A DNA stretch of 64,000 nucleotides from Phanerodontia chrysosporium (Eukaryota; Basidiomycota; Agaricomycetes; Polyporales; Phanerochaetaceae). The position numbers were made by a program, and so were the translations under genes. Positions 46,323-58,362 of this stretch are shown piece by piece. A model generated the notes under the pieces. The model did not search any database and was not told the origin of the DNA. It saw only the letters and a program-made list of their open reading frames with translations. The stretch spans positions 1 to 64,000 of the forward strand of contig MJGA01000020.1 in the NCBI GenBank assembly GCA_001910725.1, read 5' to 3'. The first letter of the stretch is position 1. Every line of letters begins with the position of its first letter.

Positions 46323-47341
46323 TCACTGCCCCCCGTGTAGCCGCTCCTCACGAAGTTTCTCCCTTACCCTCATGAGACACTTCCCCAGCTCGTTCCTGCC
46401 CTGTCTGTCGGCGCCGCACCCCCAGAACGAGTCGACCTGCAAGCCTCCGCGTCAGCAGCCACTCGACCCTACACAGACACTGCACACGCACCGGGCTGTC
46501 CTCGACGAGCTCCCTGTCGCCCGTCGCGAGCAGCATCTCGCGCAGGTCCTCGTGGTGCCGGAACTTGGCCTCGACGACGCGCTCCATGACGCCGATGTTC
46601 ACGTGGTACCAGTCGCGCCGCTGCCACCCGCGGTGCCGCGTCGCCTCCTGCAGCGCCGCGCGCGGCGTCGGCTGGGCGCGGATGTGCTCGACGAGCGTCG
46701 GGTCCGTGTCTTCGAACTTGAGGGCCTGGAAGACTGCAGGCCGCCCCTGAGCACATGACAACCTGTGGAAGGGCTGCAAGGACTCACGATGTTCAGACGT
46801 CGGGAATCGTCGCCCGTCGTGCCAGACTGAATAGTTGGCGAAGTTCGTGAATCTGTAGGGGAATCAGTGCTTGTCAAAGCATTGGATGGCTGCTCCCACT
46901 CGTAGTATGGCTCGCCTCGGTTGTAGAAGTATATGGGTCCTGCGACCGGGGTACGGGCCCGTGAAGGAGGGCGCGAGCGTGACCGCGTGCGTGATCGTGG
47001 CCGCCCTGGCTGTACGCGAGGTGAAGAGGCTCTGTCCTGTGCATGTACAGTAAAGGACGGTATGACAGGAGCTGATGGACGTTCAGCGCGCCGACGATGG
47101 AAACTAGCAGCACTATAGATGACGCACCAAGGTATTGATTCCACGTAGTATGCATCCCCGCCACCAGAGTCTGTGGATACGCGGAGAAGTCGGGCATTCG
47201 CACCCATCCCATAATCTGCTGTTGTGCTCCCAGGAAATATGGCTGTACAATGGGATACCATTGCGCGTACGCAGAGCCCTGAGATGGGTGGTGATCGCCC
47301 ATGAGGTCGCCGAGAGGTGCGCGAGTGGAGGCAAGTGACAA
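46323..47341 (-). CDS. NADAR-domain protein 2 with membrane segment and R/S-rich linker
   Basis: Same family as its neighbours. The N-terminal about 110 residues include a hydrophobic span (ASSIVLLVSIVGALNVHQLL) and, after an intron, an Arg/Ser-rich linker (RPRSRTRSRSRPPSRART) leading to IYFYNRGEPYYE. The NADAR core follows: FTNF exon, VFQALKFED, DWYHVNIGVMERVVEAKFRH, LLATGDRELVEDSP and finally VDSFWGCGADRQGRNELGKC and LREERLHGGQ. The start ATG at 47341 precedes a soluble segment with Tyr/Gln-rich composition. The span suggests attachment to a membrane. Why an ADP-ribose enzyme would be tethered is unknown. Confidence 0.8.
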
Positions 47342-47639
47342 AGAGAAGTGCTAGCCAGTGTAGCGTCCTGAGCCTGTGGATGGACTGATTACCGCGCATG
47401 CTGGATGCGGGCAATCAGTGATTCCCTTTTAATGAGTTACGATAGTCGGAACTCGCAAGAGTCTTGATGTGGGCAGTGCGGTGCTGTTTCACAGTCTTTT
47501 CCTTTGACCCCCCTGCATCAAGAAACCTATATTCAGGGATGATTGCGTGCAGGTGCTTTCAAGAATGGATATAACATTGCAATTCGGCTGAGTACATTTG
47601 ATACACTCGAACGAACACATCGATCCTGCAGAGCCGAAG

Positions 47640-48354
47640 TCAAGTCGCACTCGGCATGGCGACGGTGGCGGTTGCGGTACACCCTTGTGATGTTTGTTCG
47701 TTGGCAATGGCAGCGTCGACCGAGGCTCTCGTGGTGCGCCGGAGAGCGAGAACGGTGCGCATGTTGGCGAGGATCTTGCCGAACTCGTTCTTCCCTTGAC
47801 CGTCCTTACCGCAGCCCCAGAAGGAGTCATACTGACGGTCAATGGGCTTTAGATATATGGCGTTCGGCAAAGCTTTGCGCACTTACTGGGGAATTGTATA
47901 CGAGCTGTCTCTCCCCGGTAGACAGCAACATGGTAAGCGCGTCGTCGTGTTGCGAGAACTTCGCTGCTACGACTGCTTCCATACAGCTTATCTTGACCTC
48001 ATCCCAGTCTGTCCGCTGGTGTTGCGTATTGTTGTTTGCCAACCGTACAGCCGAAAGCCATGTGTTCTGGACCCGGATTTCTTCCGCCAAGTCAGCACGT
48101 GGGGTGTCCAGAAACATGAAAGCATGGAAAACTACAGTTTGTGAATAGCCACATCATCGATCGGAGTGCGAGACAGTACATACGATGCTCAGCAGTGCTG
48201 TACCGCTTGCCTTCATGCCACACAGCATGTTGGGAGATATTCATCAGTCTGGAAATACCGTCAATATCCATCGTAGCGATTATTCCAACGTTGCGCACTC
48301 CCAGAATGGTTCGCCCGGTTCGTAAAAGAACAGAGGCGGCGCTAAAGCTGACAT
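47640..48354 (-). CDS. NADAR-domain protein 3, divergent
   Basis: Exons: MSALAPPLFFYEPGEPFWE; RLMNISQHAVWHEGKRYSTA followed by EHR; FHAFMFLDTPRADLAEEIRV, DWDEVKISCMEAVVAAKFSQ and LLSTGERQLVYNSP; and DSFWGCGKDGQGKNEFGKIL. It is the most diverged copy: FTNF is replaced by RLMNIS, FQA by FHA, and GRNELG by GKNEFG. FWG-x-G is kept. There is no clear membrane span. It ends after about 35 further residues (SAT). The start at 48354 is the first ATG of the exon; an earlier exon is possible. It could be active with changed specificity or decaying. Confidence 0.72.
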
Positions 48355-48397
48355 TGACTCATTTGCTGTAAAGTAGTGGCTTGTCAACTCACGCAGG

Positions 48398-49596
48398 CTA
48401 AGTGCCAGAGAAACTCACATGCGTGGAGCGCAGCGCGCTCTTTGTCAGACCTCTCGAATTCCGAAAACAGGGACGGTTCTTCGGATTTCGTGCTGTTTTG
48501 CCTGAGCGGGTTAGGCTTTGGGGGAACCACCTACGGAGGTGGGCGGGACTAACATGAGATCTCTTCATTGACATGGCATACATACTACCCACCGGTGGCT
48601 GCTTCCGAGGACTGGAAGGCAATCCAAGACCTGCCGCACTACTGGTGCGGGGTGGCGGGGACGTGATGTTCATCGGTCTCGGCCCGGCAGGGGCTAGAGT
48701 CGACGCTGGAGCCACTGATGCCTGCGATGTGGTCCTGCTGCTGGCAGCGATGGGGGTAGCGCTGACCACAGACAACTGGTTTCTTCGTAACTGATCCCGT
48801 ATCTTCATCAAGGCTTTACCTAGCTCGTTTCTGCCTTTGCGGTCATGCCCGTACCCCCAGAAAGCATCCACCTTGACACGCGCAGTCACCGTCTGCTGAT
48901 CGTGCAGATAGATCGCACTCACCGGACTTGCTTCGACAAGTTCTCTATCCCCTGTACCCAAGAGCATCTCGTATAGTTTGCGATGTTGCGTGAATTTCAG
49001 GAGCACGACCTCCTCCATGACACTGATGTTGACGTTATACCAGTCGCTGCGCTGTAGCTTGCGCAGCCTTGTCGCTGTCTCGAGTGCTGCCCGAGAGTTG
49101 GGTGTCGTCCTAATCTGCTCGGCTAGCTCAGGACGTGAATCGATGAACTTGCGGGCTTGAAAGACTGCTGTGCGATTAGAATGACGTACAAAGTCGTGGT
49201 AAATCGACCCACGATGCTCAGACGTTGGATATATCTTGCCCCTGTATTCCACATCGTAGGAAGCAAAATTCGTGAATCTAGCGCACGAGAATTAGGCGGG
49301 GAGCACGTAAACAGCACAAAGCTTACATACTCATAATATGGCCTATCTCTTTCGTAGAAGAAGAGGGTGGAAGTGTCCTGCGCCTTCGAGCCTTGACTTC
49401 GTTTCGTTGCCTCCGTTCCACTAGCACCGTAGCTCGTCAGGTTCCATGGCTGCGGATTATACGATCCAGTTCTCTTCGAGTCCCAGGCTGTCTGTGTATT
49501 GCTGGGTCTGACATCGTTGCCCGCACTACTCTGGGCTCGGGCGCGCCATCTCTTTTCGTCCACCTCTGCTTGTGTGAATTGCGCCGCTTTACTCAC
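48398..49596 (-). CDS. NADAR-domain protein 4
   Basis: N-terminal exon is soluble and polar and ends LFFYERDRPYYE. Then FTNFASYDVEYRGKIYPTSE, VFQARKFIDSRPELAEQIR, DWYNVNISVMEEVVLLKFTQ, LLGTGDRELVEASP and, after a 51-nt in-frame intron, VDAFWGYGHDRKGRNELGKA. The C-terminal about 110 residues are Ser/Pro-rich, possibly disordered. All core motifs are present. The start is uncertain: the frame opens at a GTG at 49596 and an upstream piece near 49670 reads VYYHEPDREQY, resembling a second copy of the YYE exon, so the true first exon may be further upstream. Confidence 0.8.
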
Positions 49597-50430
49597 TTCG
49601 TCGCAAAGTCAGCCCCGTGATCATCTCTGGCAAGCAGACCCTCACATACTGTTCGCGGTCTGGTTCATGGTAGTACACAGATGACAATGAGACGCACATC
49701 GCTATCGAGGCGGCAGCTGAACGGACTCGCAGGCTGATGTGCTAAGCGCCATCACGAACAGCATTCCGCATTCCGTAGTTGGTTCTCACGAACAGCCTTG
49801 CAGAGAGCTCTTGCGGCAGACCTCGTGCATCCAATGAGTAGAGCCGTTCTCAACTACAGATGTATCGCAGTGCTGCGTGGTCCACGAGGTCCCCTTTAGC
49901 ATGGGAAAACCACTCGGCATCCGGCAAGCTGATGCGTCTCCCTACTGATCGTCGCAATCGTTATGGATCAGTCTTAGGTCTCCCGGAGCACATAGAACGG
50001 GAGGACCAAGTGCACTGCCATCCGCATTCGCAGCCTCTTTCCAAATCGAACCTCCGATGTCAGCGCAGGCGCGATATTTGTCTCGTATTAGGTTTCTGCC
50101 ACGCGAGCGCGAAAGGCCCAGGACTCGAGAGCGCACGACGAGGTCTTCACTGCGCAAATATTGATCGGAGGCACAACGACGGGTGTGTTAGTTGTCTGAG
50201 CGTGTTGATGGCGCAGGTTCAAGGCAAGCAAAAAGAGATGACCTTTTGAGACTGAGGTTACAAGCTGAATGGAAAATTGGGCTCAACATTATGTGATACG
50301 CGTAAAATGTGTGAGTATACAGAAACGACCAAAGTACGCAGCGAAACGAAGCAAAAATGAATCGTCTAGCAATGCCCACGGTCATTAAATCGCACTGATT
50401 ACAAGGACTCACGTACCAACTGTCGGATGA
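49597..50430. other. Spacer with a remnant NADAR-like exon
   Basis: At about 49683-49651 on minus, VYYHEPDREQY is followed by GTGAGG, like the FYxRDxPYYE exon and donor of NADAR genes. Nothing of the rest of a domain follows, so I treat it as a remnant or alternative first exon. No other gene is seen. Confidence 0.4.
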
Positions 50431-50986
50431 CTAACCAGTCGCCCCACTCAGAATATAGGCACTTGCGCAGGTGCGACCGCAAAATTCGTGGACCGTGAAC
50501 GGCACTTGGGACGCACATCAGTCTAAGTCTGACAATCTTGCATATCGATGATAAGTCATACCTCTGCTACGATCCACGAAGACCGGTTTTATCTTGCAGT
50601 ACTGCGGAGAAACGCGTGAGCGTGCAGGCAGATGTAGGATGCACAGCAGCAGGCAGTCGTACCTTGCATATGCGCGAATGCGGATTCCACAGCGTTGGCG
50701 GGGCCTGTACAATCAGGATATTCGTCGTTCGAGGCTGCTGCTGCTGCGTAGCTGAGGCCACTGGCTGGTATGGCGGGGGCTGTTGTGATGCAGGGGGTTG
50801 CTGGGAGGAAGAGGCCTGCTGGGCCTGCTGGGTCTTCCACTCGTTCAAGTGCGCGCGCGAGCAGAAGTGGGAGGGCTTGCCACTAGGGTCGTGCCATACG
50901 GGAGACGAGCAGCCTGGCAGAGAGCAGGTAGTGCTGACCTTCCCCCGCCGTGACATCGAGAGAAGGTTAGGGAGAGCGTTAAGCAT
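50431..50986 (-). CDS. Zinc-module protein, short paralogue of the PARP-like genes
   Basis: First exon: CSLPGCSSPVWHDPSGKPSH then FCSRAHLNEWK, a Cys/His zinc module, and a Gln/Pro-rich linker ending RICK. A second exon reads YCKIKPVFVDRSR and the third VPFTVHEFCGRTCASAYILS, followed by TAG. These modules match the N-terminal part of the PARP-like gene at 53557-55327 (CALPGCSAPVW, YCVFPLLRFHE, VVHEFCGRGCANEY). No catalytic domain follows. It is either a truncated copy or a stand-alone zinc protein. It is divergent from NADAR 5, whose start is about 635 bp away. Confidence 0.65.
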
Positions 50987-51621
50987 GGAGGTGGGAGCTG
51001 AGGGCTGCGACTACCGCGCAATTGGAGGACATGGCGCCTACCACGGTCTCCGCCAGGCACAGTGCCTCCATGCCATATACGGCGTGTCTGGGGTTGACGT
51101 CGACTCTACCAGCAGGTACACGGCCTCAGGCCGTCTGGTACTGAAATCTACTGTCTTCGCCTGCAAGCGACTGAGTCAAATGTGCGTGGGTTTACCTCAG
51201 GCGCGTCCGCGCAATAGCGTGATCTTGAGGCGTGCAATCCTAGCATGGACTAACCGTCGAAGCCAGGGCACGTACAATGGGCGGCGAGGGCTCAACGGGA
51301 CGCAAACTCTGTCTGAAACAACAACGTGGGAGATACGATACCTGTATGGGGGACTCCACTAACGCTCACTGACATTAGACGAGTCTTGAAGCTTGAGGGC
51401 TGACGGCCATCGCGCTCTCTAGACTTCAGACACCATGCAGCCGATTATTCGTACGTGAATATCCACTTCGAATCTGCGCTACGAGGCTAAGGAGACACCT
51501 GTCCTCAGTCCAAGTTTCTGTCGAACAACTGCACAATCGTTGTCAGGAATCGGAGGCTGGTGGGGTGCTCTCTCCACAAACGTACCAAGCCGTAGTGGGA
51601 TCTACGCCCACACGAGCGATC
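50987..51621. promoter_or_regulatory. Divergent spacer between zinc-module gene and NADAR 5
   Basis: Both neighbouring genes point outward, so their promoters lie here. The plus frame over 50538-51362 is a shadow of the zinc-module gene plus spacer. No conserved box is obvious. Confidence 0.4.
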
Positions 51622-52718
51622 ATGCACAAGACAAATACGCCGGGAGGAAATAAACATCTGTCCCGCAGGACTCTCGAGGCCGGAAAGGGTATATTCCGTG
51701 CCACGGCAGATACTACGAGAACGCAGGAGCGCGCTGGAGACGTTGCGGAGAATCCTGAAAGCAGATCAGCGGGTACAGACGCGGGTGAAGACTGTCTCAA
51801 GCCAGAGCAACTCCACGATACGCCTATCCGCTTTCACGAGCGTGACCAGCCGTACTATGAGTGCGTTGAGACATATGTCACTGGACGTCCGTATTCATGG
51901 CTTGCGAACAGGTTCACCAACTTCGCGCCGTACGCGGTATTGTTTGAGGGCAAGGCGTATCCTACGGCTGAGCATCGTCAGTTACGACACCGATATGGGA
52001 AACTCGCAGCGACTGACTATGCTCAAGTATTTCAGGCGCACAAGTTCTTGAGCGTACGTCCTGATATTGCAGAGCGCATACGAAGCGCAGCAAGCCCCAG
52101 AGAGGCACAGGGTGAGGCCGCTAGGGTGCGCAAGCTGCAACGGCGGGACTGGTTCGATATCAGCCTCGCCGTGATGGAGCAGATTCTAGAGGCGAAGTTT
52201 ACCCAATATGAGGGCTTGCGCTCCATGCTCCTTGAAACAGGGAGCAGGGAGCTTGTAGAAGCCAGCCCCGTAAGATTCTCAAAACTAGCCCATCTATGAC
52301 TGAGCTGATGCGTGGTCAGACGGACGCGTTCTGGGGATCAGGAGCGGACGGTGGAGGGCGAAACGAGTTGGGAAGAGCCCTGGGGCGTGTGAGAGGTAAA
52401 ATATTGGCAGATGCACAAGCAGATGTGCAGGCAGCTTCTAGTGGTGGTCAGCCTGAAGGAGATGGCAGAGGACGCTCTGGAGGACGCCCACCGGTGAGTG
52501 CTCGAGGAATGGAGCCGATTCATGGTTGGAATAATCACCTTCATGCGCTGTCCTACAGGCCGAGCGAGCATGTGGGCAACCACGACGCTCAGCCTCTCTA
52601 CCAGCAAAGGACCAGCTTCGTCCGACCGCCGCCATATGCCAGTCCGATTGTTGCGTCTCGAAGGGGCACCGTTCTTCATCATCTCCACCGACAAGCGCAT
52701 GTCACAGAGCTCGGATAG
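51622..52718 (+). CDS. NADAR-domain protein 5
   Basis: Exons: 51622-51860 (polar N terminus ending RFHERDQPYYE), 51912-51976 (FTNFAPYAVLFEGKAYPTAE), 52028-52269 (VFQAHKFLSVRPDIAERIR, DWFDISLAVMEQILEAKFTQ, LLETGSRELVEASP) and from 52320 (DAFWGSGADGGGRNELGRAL). Exon sizes 65 and 242 are the same as in the double NADAR gene. No membrane span was found. The C-terminal tail is Gly/Arg-rich and then loses clear coding character, so the exact end is unsure. It is the only single-domain copy on the plus strand. The ATG at 51622 keeps phase; an upstream exon is possible. Confidence 0.8.
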
Positions 52719-53556
52719 CAGAAGCGTAGTTATGCAAGAGTTACTCGAGACAATAGCTGATATTGGATGGAATGGGGCGAGGACGGTGTCTTGCTGTGAC
52801 AAGCTTGTACGTCCGGACATTCGCAGAGTCGGCAGGCAACAAGATTTGATGCGCCTGATCCGAGTATTGATCCGCAAGAGTCTACCTCGACAGGATGTAT
52901 TTGGGACGTCCCATCTGCACGGAGGAACCGTTTGATTTTCCTGCTGCGAGTAGTCTTTCTACTGTTCCGAATCATGTCATGCGGGCATAGCCGTAAGGCA
53001 TGCCTGCACGGCCACCTATCTCTTCGTTCTGACTGCGTCGCGTACGTGCAACGAGACAGGAAGCTATCGAGAGGTATCGAGTTACCGCCGGCGAGGAGGC
53101 CCAAGGCAACGCAGAGGCCCAGGAGAGAGAGAAGTGTGTTAATCTCCTCGTGGTCGAGTTATTTTCCCTTAATCCCATACGCGTCCCAGCACTCCCTCGG
53201 CTGGGCTACCTGAAATCCACTTCCCTACCCCAGCAACGTCTGTCTCTTCCCCCTTTCACCTCTCTCGGTCTTAGCACCTGTACAGCTGGCCTCATAGTCT
53301 CCCGCAGGCTTGTATTTCCCTGACTTGATGTCGTCGCGTATGCGTGCTGGTGGAAGCAAAGGAGATCCAGTAAGGAACCCAGACAACTCCATCCCCAAAG
53401 GACTACCCAGCACCCGTTCATCTGAAGAGCGAGTATTGTTATTGTATTGGTATATAAGCTACAAGGACCACAATAAATGGTAATTTGAAGGCACTCAGCG
53501 CGGGGTATATCAGGCACGAAGATGAAGATTCCATGTTTCCACAGGCAACCGGACGA
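52719..53556. other. Intergenic region
   Basis: Tail-to-tail space between NADAR 5 and the first PARP-like gene. No gene could be supported. Confidence 0.4.
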
Positions 53557-55327
53557 TCATTCGCTCGGTTCGAATATGACAAGGTATTCGGGTCGAATGG
53601 CATCGTTCTATCAGAAGATCAACGTCAGAATATCTAGAAGTACAATGCATGCTCTCCATACCGTGTAGACTGATAAGTATGAGTAAGTACTGAGACACTA
53701 GCACATCTGAGGTATTGCGCTCACCGACAGCCTCATCATAGTTGACAGTCAGTCCAGGCTCCCCCACGACAGAGTCATACCCGGGAGGGGGCTGAAGGTC
53801 GCGACATTAGAGCATGGCCCAGGTAGCAGGTTTCTGAGACTCTACCTTGGTCAGAGTGTGATCCTCTTGAGGGGGCTTCCACACCTTGCCCATAATCACC
53901 TCGCAGAGGAACATCGCGCGGTATGGAGAGTTTCCCGAATTATTGATGTAGTCGTAAGCCTAAAGCGACGCTTCATTGATGATGTCTAGAACAAAGCTGG
54001 AAACGTACCTTAGACGAAGTAGCTGAGCTATATATTCCCTGGCCGAACCGCTGGTAGCTGCTCGGACCCGCCTTTCCAGCTTTGGCGAGCATGAATGAGT
54101 TCTGAAAAATCTCTCAGCTTACGCGAAAACGGATGGTTCTTTGAGCGCACCTGGAGGATGCCACACATCGAACATCCTTGAGTACTGCAGAACCCCGAGT
54201 TCGCTGGGTCGTCCCCAATCCTGCAAGCGCGGGTCGTACCATGCCAGCGTCGTCTTGGGTTGCCTACTCTGCTCCTGAATAGACGACGATAATTGAGCAC
54301 GCCAAGCTTAACGCTGTCGCTCAGAAGGGACGTACTTGTATGCACGGAAGCGTTTCATGTGTTGCTCTCTTGAATATATTTTGTATAGCTGTTGAGACGT
54401 TAGCATGACACGCTTTGCATGACAGCCATCGTCACCTTCACGACCGGTCCGGGCATTGGTTTGTTGGGCATAGCAGGATGCTTCCACTTTTCTATAAACA
54501 ATGCCGAGACTGCGAGATGAACTCAGTCAGCAAGAGTCCTTCGACTAGACTCCTACTTGTGACTTACTATCCTTAAATTCCTCGTCACTTCTGGGTATTT
54601 CCAGTATTGTCGGGCCTTCGCAGGGCATCGGTTAATGAATGTCACCCGTGTCTGAAACGAGTGCATACCTGAACTATATGTTCTGTTCTTGCAGACTTCG
54701 GAGCAAAAGTCACTGAGCGCCGCGCCCATCCGTGCCTTCGGATACTGGTGACAGCTACTCCGCAAGCGACACCTCAGCTGGTGTCAATGAGGAGGAGATG
54801 ATGGCGTACAGTAGGCACATCTCAACAGGACCAGTCGCCTGAAGCAAAGATCGATGAGCATTTCGTTGCAAACATTGTCTAGATACTACGCACTGGGAAG
54901 CAAAGCCATCGATGCCCGCTCGCTGGCGGTATTCATTTGCGCAGCCGCGACCACAAAACTCGTGCACTACCGGCATAGGCGTTAATTCGTGGAACCGTAG
55001 GAGAGGGAAGACACAATACTCTTTCCGTTTTCCACGTACACTCGCTGCTGGTGGCAATTCTGCGGCGACGCACATGAGCCCTCGGATGAACATCTCCCAA
55101 CGTGGGCCACACACCTTGCACATCGGCATCTGGGAGGCACCGCCCCTCTTCTGTGGCGACTTCGCGGCGTTCAAGTGCGAGCGCGAGCAGTACGCCGATG
55201 GCTGACCATCGTCGCCTACCCACACGGGAGCGGAGCAGCCTGGCAATGCGCAAGTCTTGTTGTTAGAGTGCCCCATGGAGGAACGTCGCAAGGAAAGGCG
55301 AGCCGCTAGTGAAGTTAAGATGGGCAT
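53557..55327 (-). CDS. PARP-like ADP-ribosyltransferase 1 with zinc modules
   Basis: PARP-type enzymes transfer ADP-ribose from NAD+ to proteins or nucleic acids. N-terminal zinc modules: CALPGCSAPVWVGDDGQPSA then YCSRSHL; VVHEFCGRGCANEY; and CHQYPKARMG...DFCSEVC. A segment FIEKWKHPAMPNKP and KIYSREQHMKRFRAYK leads to the catalytic fold: WHGTTRACRIGDDPANSGFC then STQGCSMC (histidine), FGQGIYSSATSSK (tyrosine), AYDYINNSGNSPYRAMFLCE, then PPPGYDSVVGEPGLTVNYDE and NDAIRPEYLVIFEPSE to the stop at 53557. The H-Y-E set appears complete, the Glu being that of NYDE. At least eight short exons are needed. The start is the first ATG at 55327; Met18 is an alternative. Confidence 0.78.
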
Positions 55328-56417
55328 GATGCTTTGGAGGGACTTGCGCGTGGGAGCCTAAAGGAGCCGGAAGCCTCGCAGGTACAGCCTACAGTGACGG
55401 CGCTGCCGGGCATTCAGCGACCAGCTAATTGCGAGCGGTTGCAGTCCGGACTCACCGCATTGATAGCACGTGAGGTCCACCTGATGGAGAGACGGCGGAC
55501 GACAAGAACTCTGAGCTTCCATGCATAGCTTGGGAGCGTTTACACGGAAAATCGACGTAGCCCAGCTCCGAATTGGGTATGCACGCAGATGGTGATCAAC
55601 CCCTGAAACAGGGTGGACCGCTGCCAGGAAGGCCTTGTCAGGGTCAGTGAAATCTATTCAATTCGCTTGAGGCATCTTACCCAATGCGACCGACGGTGTC
55701 TATGCGCGAAGCATGGAAGTAACATCGCCGGTGCCCCCTGCAAATCGCCCGGGACGACTGAGGTCTCCCATCATACCCGATAGCTGAGACTTCCTATTAC
55801 CGATCGATGAACCCAGTCTGCTACTAGGATTATGTCAGTCTTAGCTCAGTGCAATGTCGCGAAATTACGCACCTGCGCTGACAGGGCACGCCCCGTACAG
55901 CAAAGCCTGGCCCTTCGATCCCGCCCCATTCTCCCTTGTATTTCCACCGCAGCAAGCGAAACTGAACCTTCGTCCTAGCGTGATGTGCAGCAGGCGATGC
56001 ATTTCTTCGAAGGAGCCAATCGTGCCAAGCGAGCACAGACACGGGCGTGACCAGAGAATACATTGGCGGGATGAGCGAGGACACCGCTGTTCCGAAGGGT
56101 CCGGACCTGCCCCGCTGTGCACGGGACGCTGGTATGGCGCCTAGATATCAGGGACCAGCAAGGCACATTCTCGCGGGAACAGTCCATGTATGAATGACTA
56201 GGATGCAGGAGCACGCTATCAAACGCGGTGTCGTGCAGAGACAATTGGATTTGGGGCAATGCGAGGACCGAACACTTATGGTATGAAGGCGGAGATTATG
56301 CTAGGGAATCGGCGAGCGGCGCTCTAACTTGGGAACTCCAGACATGTGTCGTGCTGCCATCCAGGTCTGGGAGTGCAAGTTGATTAGGGTGTGACGATCG
56401 CTCGTGAGGATGTGGAC
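55328..56417. other. Intergenic region
   Basis: No gene supported. Open frames on both strands lack motifs and splice partners. Confidence 0.4.
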
Positions 56418-57943
56418 TCACATGGTCGAGACAAGGACAAGGTACATGGGTCTGATCGCTTTGCTCTGGTAGGATTCATTGTCAGCATCGCACTGCGTGA
56501 GCAAAGCAGAATAAACCCTTACCGTATATACTTCAGTTTGGAGAGAGTGAGATTAGCTGTCGTGACGATAGATTCGTGAGACGTACCGACGGCTTCATCG
56601 TAGTTGAGATGACCTCCTGGTACGCCTTGTACGGAATCGTGCCCCGTTGGTGGCTTGCATATTGCGCTTAGCTTATTTCTGCTGCTAGTACAGAGGCTCA
56701 CCTTCGTCAGACGTGGATTGTTGGACTGCAGTCTGGCCGGGTTGCCCATCACGACTTCGTTCAGAAGTAGAGCAGAATATCTGGAGCTGGTGCTCCCCTT
56801 CGTATAATGATATGCCTGTGGCACAGATCAACGTCAGAAACGCCTGTAAAAACATAGGGAAACACTGCAGTACCTTCGAAGAAGTTGAGCTCGTGTAGAT
56901 TCCAGCACCGAATCGACCCCACTTGTGGCGCGATCGCGACAAGGAGATATCGTAGGATTTCTGCAACCAGGAGGTCATTCGGCGACGTCTGACCCATGGC
57001 GAATCATTAATCCCGTACCTTCATGATACGGCAAAGCGAGCACTCGTCGCTAGAGCAAGGAGTCTTTGATGCGCCGTCTTCACCGATTTTGCACGCGCGG
57101 ACCGTTCCATGCCAACTGAGTATGGTATTTCCGTCTGCATAGCCGATGTTCCGTCCAATTTTGGTTCTATTCGCCCTCGTAAGTCAGGCAACATTGGCGG
57201 AGACGGACGGACTCACCTGTAATATTTGAACTTGATCTTATGCCACTTCGCCCCGATATGCGGAAGACCTGCCGGGTGTGTGTCAGCAGTGTATCTCATG
57301 AAGTAGTCACGACCCACTTTATGCACTGGAGGAGGGTTTGGTGTGTGTCGCCACTGACGCCTGAACTGCACGCAGACTGTGGCATACCATAAGTCGACGG
57401 AGCCGCAAGCACTAGTAATGAGGAAGACTAACTGTCCGAGTATGATGCATGAGACTTTGGGACCTCGACGAGTTTGTGTATCCAGCTGTCCTTGTACTTG
57501 CTGCTGTCCCGAGCACGCTGCACTTCGACGTCGGGCTTCTTCTGAGTCGCCGCCCTGAAAGCGTTCGCCATCCCGCCCCATGACAGCTTCGGAAGAGTCG
57601 AACTCGATGCCTCGGAGTATGATGAAGATCCCTGAGAAGGACGGGGCTGCGGGCGACCACTGGCATAGTAGTCCAGTTTCGGCGGCTCCTCATCTTCGCC
57701 GTACTCAAACTCCTCGTCTTCGGAATCATCTTCATCCTCGTTGTAGTCTAGCTCTTCGTCGTCGGAGTCGTCGGTTTCAGAGTTGTATTCTGGTTCAGAG
57801 TCATCTTCGTCTTCGTCATCGTCATCGTCCTCATCCGCGTCTTCGTCGCCGTACGGCGAGTCTTCGCCTTCCTCCTCGTCGTAGGAATCATTCTCTTCGC
57901 CTTCGCCGGACGAGTCCTCGTCGTATTCATCATAGTATGGCAT
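56418..57943 (-). CDS. PARP-like ADP-ribosyltransferase 2 with acidic N terminus
   Basis: Residues 1 to about 90 are almost only Asp, Glu, Ser and Tyr (DEDADEDDDDDEDEDD), like a histone- or basic-protein-binding tail. Then SKYKDSWIHKLVEVP, shared with the next gene, RQWRHTPNPPPVHKV and IKFKYYR. The catalytic part reads SWHGTVRACKIGEDG and CSSDECSLCRIM, SRHKWGRFGAGIYTSSTSSK, AYHYTKGSTSSRYSALLLNE, GHDSVQGVPGGHLNYDEAV and AIRPMYLVLVSTM to the stop. The H, Y and E positions are kept. The zinc modules of PARP-like 1 are absent. Several short exons are needed, all with good donor and acceptor sites. Confidence 0.78.
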
Positions 57944-58362
57944 GGCTCGGGAATGCAGGAGAGGAAGGGGATACAGCGGATGTCGCAGTTCGCCGACTTA
58001 TAGTGACGGAGGATAAGCACTGCAGTCAGCGCAGAAGATTCTCCATCTGCTGAAACCTGTGAGCCTTTACTTAGCTCGGAGTTGATGCACGTTGTACCCA
58101 CGGGTAGATGCGGTACTGGGCTCATGATGCCCTAAGACGGGAGATCATCGTGGATTGATGAGGTCAATTCCTGCCCAGGTGCGATACCTGACGCAGTGGG
58201 AACAGGCATCGAACCGCTTAGAATTCGAGGTCTAACCCTGGAAACCTCCGCCAGTTCCAACCTGACAATTGTGAGGCCAGCCCTCAGTCAGCTGAGGATA
58301 GAGACTCACAGACATCGTTCCAAAGCAAACGCGGTATGTCGAGGTGTCAAAGTGCGTGGAGA

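Noticed and set aside
50431..50986. A fourth PARP-like transferase
   Set aside because: Downstream sequence was read for WHGT, GIYxS and NYDE motifs on both strands and none were found before or after the stop.
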